Source: Hypericum androsaemum (taxonomy: Eukaryota; Streptophyta; Magnoliopsida; Malpighiales; Hypericaceae). From it: 64,000 nucleotides of DNA. Positions 59,196-64,000 of this stretch are shown here, in pieces (positions within the stretch are counted from its first letter, which is position 1; each line of letters starts with the position of its first letter). The notes beneath the pieces are model-generated. The model had not been told where the DNA came from. It saw nothing but the letters and a program-made list of their open reading frames with translations, and made no database searches. Made by a program: the position numbers and the translations under genes. The stretch is taken from the NCBI GenBank assembly GCA_963995505.1, contig OZ023184.1:9316308-9380307 (forward strand), written 5' to 3'.

Positions 59196-61142
59196 ATGAT
59201 AAAAAAATCTAATTTTTCAACTCTCTCTCAGTAAGGCGATTTCAAAAAGCTCCAGATCTAGCCCAAGGCCATCGCTCTAAAGCAAGGCTCCACCGCCGGT
59301 ATCCCTCCTTCCACCGATGGAAAGGGCGAGTGAGGGCGATGGACTCCGTGGTGGTTGGGGCTCTCAACTTGCAGGTAAAAAACCTTCTCTCTCCTAAACC
59401 TCTATCTCCTAAATCTTCTCCAGATCTAGCCCGTCTCCACCGCCAGCGTCCTTCTTTTCACTGGTGGGAAGGGCGAGTAGGGGACAATGGATTCTGTGTG
59501 TCATGGCATCGAAGAAGGTAAAAGTCCCAAATTTCTTGGTGACTCTATACGTGGATAACTTACCGACCCGTTGGAACGGGGAAGCCGTGAGAAATTGTTT
59601 CAACAAGGAATGCAAGGTGGAAGATGTCTATGTTCATGTAAAATTATCTCGAAAGAACTCGAGATTTGGTTTCGTATGCGTGAACAAATAGGAGGATGTG
59701 CTACGATTGATTACAAATTTCGGACGAACCAGATTTGGGAGTAAGAAATTGTTTGTGGCCTTATCAAAATTTGATTGAGGTTAGAGGTCGAAATAAAGAC
59801 GGTTGAAAATTCAAGATCAGCGGAGGTTGAAAATGCATGGGTAAAAAGGGCCACTCTTTTGTGGATACCCTTTGCGAAAAGCCGCTGGCAATTGTGGTGG
59901 CAGAGGTGGAGGATACCCTAGTGTACACCATCCCCGGTGTTGCTTCAGACGACTGGTTGAACCAGAGCCTAGTGGTAGAGCTGATTGATGTGAAGTAGAT
60001 CAGGTATCTCCATCAAGATCTCTATAAATAAGGTGCTTGCTCCTTTCTTTCGCCTAACTCTCCTCGTGAAGCAACCTTTTTTATCGGTAAGGAGTAAGTC
60101 ACCTAACGCATGCTCTGGGTTCGCCCCCTTTCATCAGGTTTTGTGCACGAGAAGGGATTTGTGGCGATGTAGGTGGATGTGGAGGAGCGGTCTCCTAATG
60201 AGGTTCCTGCGGTCGCAACTCTGGATTTGGAGGTTACATGTTGCTTTCTGGTGTTGTTTCAATTGGGTTGAATTTGTATCCTCTTGAGCTCTTGCTGAGG
60301 AGCGTGTTCCCGCTGCTGCTGCTGTTTCTATTGTCGGGGCTGCAAGGTTAGTTTGCGAGCAGCAGCTCAATCATGTTGCTCGATTGATCGAGGATTTGCA
60401 GTTCTTGGCCTCTACTGGTCTGGTGACCAATTTGCATCTTACTGGTATTGAAAGTGATACTTTGAGGTTGGATTTGGGGGTTAGGCTACCTACTGCTGTG
60501 GTGCGGCCACCCATTGAGGTCAAGAAGGTTAACAAGGGGAAGTCATTTTTTTTACCACGATCAGATCGAGTTGTCGGATAAGAAAACTCACGAGCAATGT
60601 GGCAGCTCTCTTGTTGCTCCCAACGAAGAAATTAAGCCAACCTCTGATGCGGCCTTCTGCGGAGCGTAGCCTTTGCTCGATCATAGTGAACAAGGAGGAG
60701 CAAGATTTTTCTCAAACCGAGGAGCTTATGGCTGAGGCTTGGCTTTTGGCAATTTTAATAGGTATTAATTGGGAAGAAGATGTATCTGTCATCCTCCAGG
60801 CTATAAAGGACGTGGCTTGGGGATCCTCTCGGTTTATTCCTTTTGCGCCTCATTGACCCTCATTAACTTTCGTGTCTTTTGTTGGTCATCTTAGGTGGAA
60901 CTTTGCCTGCTTTGGGGAATATCGGTCTCTTTGGGCTAGTTTTTTTGGCTCTTTGGTATATTGTTAATTTTTTGGTGTTACCCACCATTTGTAGTAAGAT
61001 AGCGTATATCATTCGTTTGTCATATGCATTATCTAATACCTTAGATATGGTACTATTGGTACCATTGATGTATTTAAACCTTGGTGTAATTTTCCCTTTT
61101 GGGGCTTTCAGATGAGTATCAAACTTCACTTATCAAAAAAAT
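59196..61142 (+). mobile_element. ORF1-only LINE derivative with target-site duplication
   Basis: The 14-mer GTATGGTAAAAGGG occurs at 59182-59195 and at 61143-61156, directly outside a plus-strand unit that ends CACTTATCAAAAAAAT. This is what a LINE-type insertion leaves. The unit contains a 5' leader, an RRM-bearing ORF1 relic and a 286-bp 3' region, but no endonuclease or reverse transcriptase. Its 1.95-kb size and intact duplication show that it moved in this ORF1-only form, with the enzyme supplied by another element (inference). Confidence 0.82.
59503..60856 (+). pseudogene. LINE ORF1 protein relic with RRM domain
   Basis: From ATG 59503: an RRM with RNP2 VTLYVDNL (about residues 12-19) and RNP1 SRFGFVCV (about 56-63), followed by FGSKKLFVALSKFD (59733-59777), the usual end of RRMs in plant LINE ORF1 (BNR-type). 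Stops at 59689 and 59777 break it. The middle (59800-60590) is scattered over frames: VYTIPGVASDDWLNQSLVVEL (59920-59980) and LRLDLGVRLPTAV (60460-60500). The end at 60700-60856 reads ELMAEAWLLAILIGINWEEDVSVILQAIKDVAW and stops at 60854-60856. It would bind RNA with the element's transcript in an intact relative. Confidence 0.78.
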
Positions 61143-61156
61143 GTATGGTAAAAGGG

Positions 61157-62695
61157 TGAGTATATGGTAGAAATTCATATGATTCATACATTACTCTAGA
61201 CTCCACCTCTAAAAGTGGACCGATATACATGTCCTACCTTAGATTCAATCAAAGTCAACATACTCTAAACCTATGGAATAAAAACCAGGTCTGACCCGCA
61301 GGATATGTATATTTTTTTCATAGGTGGTGATTTTATCGCACGAGCCCTCCCATGAAGGTTATTAACAAAGGCGGGCATTTTGATTTTGTCACTGAACATT
61401 GGCGTTAATGGCCATAGGAAGGGGGGCAAAATATTATGCAATTAGATAAGCGTTTAACAGTATAGAATTAATTCTAGTGATATATCTTGAGTTTCTTTAT
61501 TGGAGTACTCTCTCTTGAATGCAAATTTTTTAATTGAGTACTATTTTGGCACGGTTTTTATGAGTTTGGCGATTGCAATCTCTCAAAAGAGGATTTCATA
61601 CTAAGTAAGTTATAAATTTTAGTATTTATAAAATTTTACTTATCAAAAAAGTGATATGGTAGACTGTGATGGGGCGGATTTGGTGGGGACTGAACTATTC
61701 CCCACCCATGGGGACTAACCAAACCAATATCACTTCACATGCAAACCAATATCATTTCATATGTAAACCAGCCTCATGCAAACCAATATCACTTTACATG
61801 CAAACCAATATCATTTGATAGGTTATTGACCATCAAATTTAAAAACAACCAAATCTGACGAAAAATTTAGTCCCCACCTAGGAACAAATTTTATTTAGTC
61901 CTCACTCAATCCGGTCTCGACTTTGATAGTAGTTTTTTTATAACATCTAGTATTCGGCCCTACTACTACTAGATTATGGAAGGTGGGACTTTGAAAGGAG
62001 AAAAATTCTCCTAAGAAATATTTATGGACAAATTATCTTGAGGACCCTGATTTATACCGAAATTATTAATAGGGTCATTGTTATTTAAATAATTATTTTG
62101 CCGTCTCTGCTCTTTAATTTAATATTTGTCTCGAGTCTCTAAGTGATATCAGTAATCATTTTTTTTTGTCAAAGAACTGACTTTTATACCATTAGTAAAA
62201 AACATAAAAATTAAAAATTATCATCTTGAGCCTTTAACAACAAGAACACCATCGAAACAAGAACAAAATAATGAAAATTCAAGAACACCATATCAATCCA
62301 AAATCGTTAATTGTTTAACCTACAACAAGATCCCCAAATCAATCTCTAATAGCATATATTCTGAACCCTAAATCGTTAAACTAGTTCCCAAGAAAAAAAC
62401 TGTTTCAGAATCCGTTCGTTTTAGAGAATAAAAAAATAGAGAGCAATTTATTTGCGTAATCTGGAGAGCGGCGCTCTCGAATCTGGTCAACTTTGGTGAT
62501 GAGAAAAATTTAAGGAGCGGAGGTTATGGGGAAAAAAAGAAGGTCCAGAAGAGAACGCGAGGGACAATGGAGGAAGGTGACGGGACACGTGGCGAGAGGT
62601 GGAAGCGACAGGTGGAAGCGACAGTTTTTGTAACCTGATGTGAGACTGAGACTGAAGAGAAAGAAACGGGACTCTCGCGACGGTTCTTTCCCCCA
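61157..62695. other. Intergenic, no gene; short tandem motif at 61719-61821
   Basis: AT-rich. At 61719-61821 the motif AAACCAATATCA(C/T)TT(C/T)A(C/T)ATG recurs four to five times with a 20-25 bp period. The 62030-62400 part has the look of a Mutator-like element's left half (lists of CAAGAACA, AAATCGTTAA), but I found no matching right end. Confidence 0.45.
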
Positions 62696-64000
62696 ATTTT
62701 TATTTTATTTTATTTTTGGTTAAGTGGTGGGGCAATTGCCCCTATATATTAGGATCAATGGCCAAAGACAACTTACTTAGTGCAAGACTCTCCCTCGACC
62801 TCTTGTGAGGTTGTGACCGCCGGCCTCATTAAAACCCTATCACGAGAAAATCCGGTGGGAAAAATCCGTGATAAGGAAAGAGTACCTCGAGGGATAAGGA
62901 TCCCCCTTGACGTTTGATTTATCGCAAAACTTGGCCATGTACCGTCATTGTTCCTAGTAACTACATTCTAGGAAAGGAAACATCACTAATGTCTCTAGAT
63001 AACAGACTCGCTATGCCCGCAGGGGGCTCACAAAAAGAGTGACTTCCAAGTGGTAGAGTGAAGCCATGATTAGCTAGCCAGTCCGCGCAGCTGTTCGCTT
63101 CCCTGTAAACATGACTGGTACTAACCTCCCATTCCCTATTAAGTATCTCCCTGATGTCGATGATAAGCGGAGATGCCATTGGTTGAGTGCTGCAATCGGG
63201 GTTCAAGTAGTCAGCCACCAACTGTGAGTCCACTTCAAGTTGGAGCTTTTTAATACCGAGCTCTCAAGCAAGTTACAAGCCCTTAAAAGCAGCCCAAAGT
63301 TCAGCCTCCACACTTGAGTAATTGCCGAGGTTGGCTGCAAAACCACCAACCCATTTGCCCAGCTCATTTCTGATTACACCTCCAGCCGTCGCAATGTTGG
63401 TGGATGATCTTTTTGCACCATCAGTATTAAGCTTCATCCATCCCTTTGTGGGTGGGTTCCAACCAATCAGGGTTTCCTTTCTTCTGGGGCCCTTTCTCAT
63501 CTGGTTTCCAGCCTCATATGCCACTTGAATCTCCATGATCCTGTTACAGATATAGACATAAGCATTAGGTGGCTGCTTCTTGCCCTCATTCCAAACATAA
63601 TCATTTCTCCAAGCCCAGAAGGAGTTAACAGAAAGCATGAAGGTGTTGGTCCAAGGAGGTTGGTTGAGGATGTTAGACTCCAGCCAAGTAAAGAGGTCAA
63701 AGGAGAAAAAATTAGAAATGTTCTGCTTAGCGGGGGCAAGCAGTTTTAGCCAAACATTTCTTATTTTGGAGCAATCCCGAAGAGCGTGTAAAACTGTCTC
63801 CTCCGCTTGTTTGCAGCATGGGCAAGTGGCATTCGTCGTCATGTGTCGGTTCCTCCTGACCGCATTCATGAGTAGTCTGCCGTGTGCGGCCAGCCAAGGA
63901 ACTTTTTTCATGCGTTCCGGGCCTTGCCACTTCCAGATATGCTGCCAAATGGTCTTTCCTTCAGTCTCCTCCCATTGGTTCAAAAGGTTGTACGCAGTCT
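62696..64000 (-). mobile_element. LINE, 3' portion, running off the window
   Basis: Minus-strand ORF2 C-terminus (next entry) followed by a 3' untranslated region containing a block (62822-62900, TTAAAACCCTATCACGAGAAA and GGTGGGAAAAATCC) that I recall from many plant LINE 3' ends, and a T-rich run at 62697-62718, the probable poly-A end. The 5' part lies beyond 64000. Confidence 0.75.
62961..64000 (-). pseudogene. LINE ORF2 C-terminus: zf-RVT and RNase H domains, partial
   Basis: One frame runs from the window edge to 62961. zf-RVT: IWKWQGPERMKKVPWLAAHGRL, CPCCKQAEETVLHALRDCSK (63860-63760; Cys/His cluster intact). RNase H: WNPPTKGWMKLNTDGAKR (63450-63400), GGVIRNELGKWVGGFAANLG, SSVEAELWAAFKGL, and after the stops LEVDSQLVADYLN and VYREANSCADWLANHG (63110-63070), so Asp, Glu, Asp and the late Asp of the active site are recognisable. 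Two stops three codons apart (63273-63275 TAA, 63264-63266 TGA) break it. Both are a single C-to-T step from the Gln and Arg codons one expects. An alternative is a host RNase-H-like gene, but zf-RVT plus RNase H and the tail favour a LINE. Confidence 0.85.

Noticed and set aside
62030..62690. Possible fifth Mutator-like element
   Set aside because: Composition resembles the others, but no inverted partner or target duplication was found.
1..64000. CRISPR arrays, bacterial operons, integrons or phage genes
   Set aside because: The genes are intron-containing plant genes; the direct repeats found are LTRs, minisatellites or tandem duplications with no repeat-spacer design.
1..64000. tRNA, rRNA or other structural RNA genes
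   Set aside because: I scanned for T-loop and A/B-box style sequences and found none that fold convincingly by eye; TGGTATCAGAGC-like sites are primer sites of retroelements.

Overview
This is a repeat-rich eudicot plant nuclear genome segment. Three intact-looking host genes carry plant-type spliced exons, and most of the remaining sequence is plant transposon remains: Ty1/copia, solo-LTR, LINE, Mutator-like, hAT and TRIM. I cannot name the species from sequence alone. Everything below was read by eye; no database search was run.

Host genes. (1) Minus strand, 7175 to 1904: a nine-exon gene for an 870-residue PAP/OAS1-type nucleotidyltransferase. All intron phases and GT-AG borders are consistent. 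(2) Plus strand, 9817 to 12003: a nine-exon gene for a 219-residue secretory-pathway membrane protein of unknown function (signal peptide plus one C-terminal membrane segment). (3) Plus strand, 54564 to 57633: a two-exon MATE-family transporter of the DTX48-51 type, about 540 residues, with a likely GC-AG intron. These genes look independent; there is no operon or biosynthetic cluster.

Transposon layout. 8.0-8.8 kb: a 22-bp minisatellite followed by three 177-bp tandem units. 13.6-22.9 kb: a 5'-truncated LINE (target-site duplication present) split by a full-length copia element with 0.93-kb LTRs and a perfect TATTT duplication. 23.1-25.6 kb: a short-LTR copia deletion derivative (ATTGG duplication); a relative sits at 48.8-50.8 kb (GTAGG duplication). 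29.6-37.5 kb: a second long copia element split by a 1.36-kb solo LTR (ATTTG duplication). 37.6-38.9, 40.9-41.8, 45.4-46.5 and 51.1-52.3 kb: four Mutator-like elements with long terminal inverted repeats. One carries pieces of a V-ATPase subunit e gene, one the first exon of a cytochrome P450, and one an unidentified acidic coding fragment. 39.6-47.9 kb: a LINE ORF1 relic holding an eroded hAT, which holds an hAT with transposase remains, which holds a Mutator-like element. Related ORF1 relics without reverse transcriptase lie at 52.3-53.7 and 59.2-61.1 kb. 58.3-58.6 kb: a TRIM-like element. 62.7 kb to the window end: the 3' end of another LINE on the minus strand.

The most notable points are the gene-capturing Mutator-like elements, the repeated ORF1-only LINE relics, and the nested insertions whose target-site duplications let the order of events be read directly. 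None of the transposon reading frames is intact.
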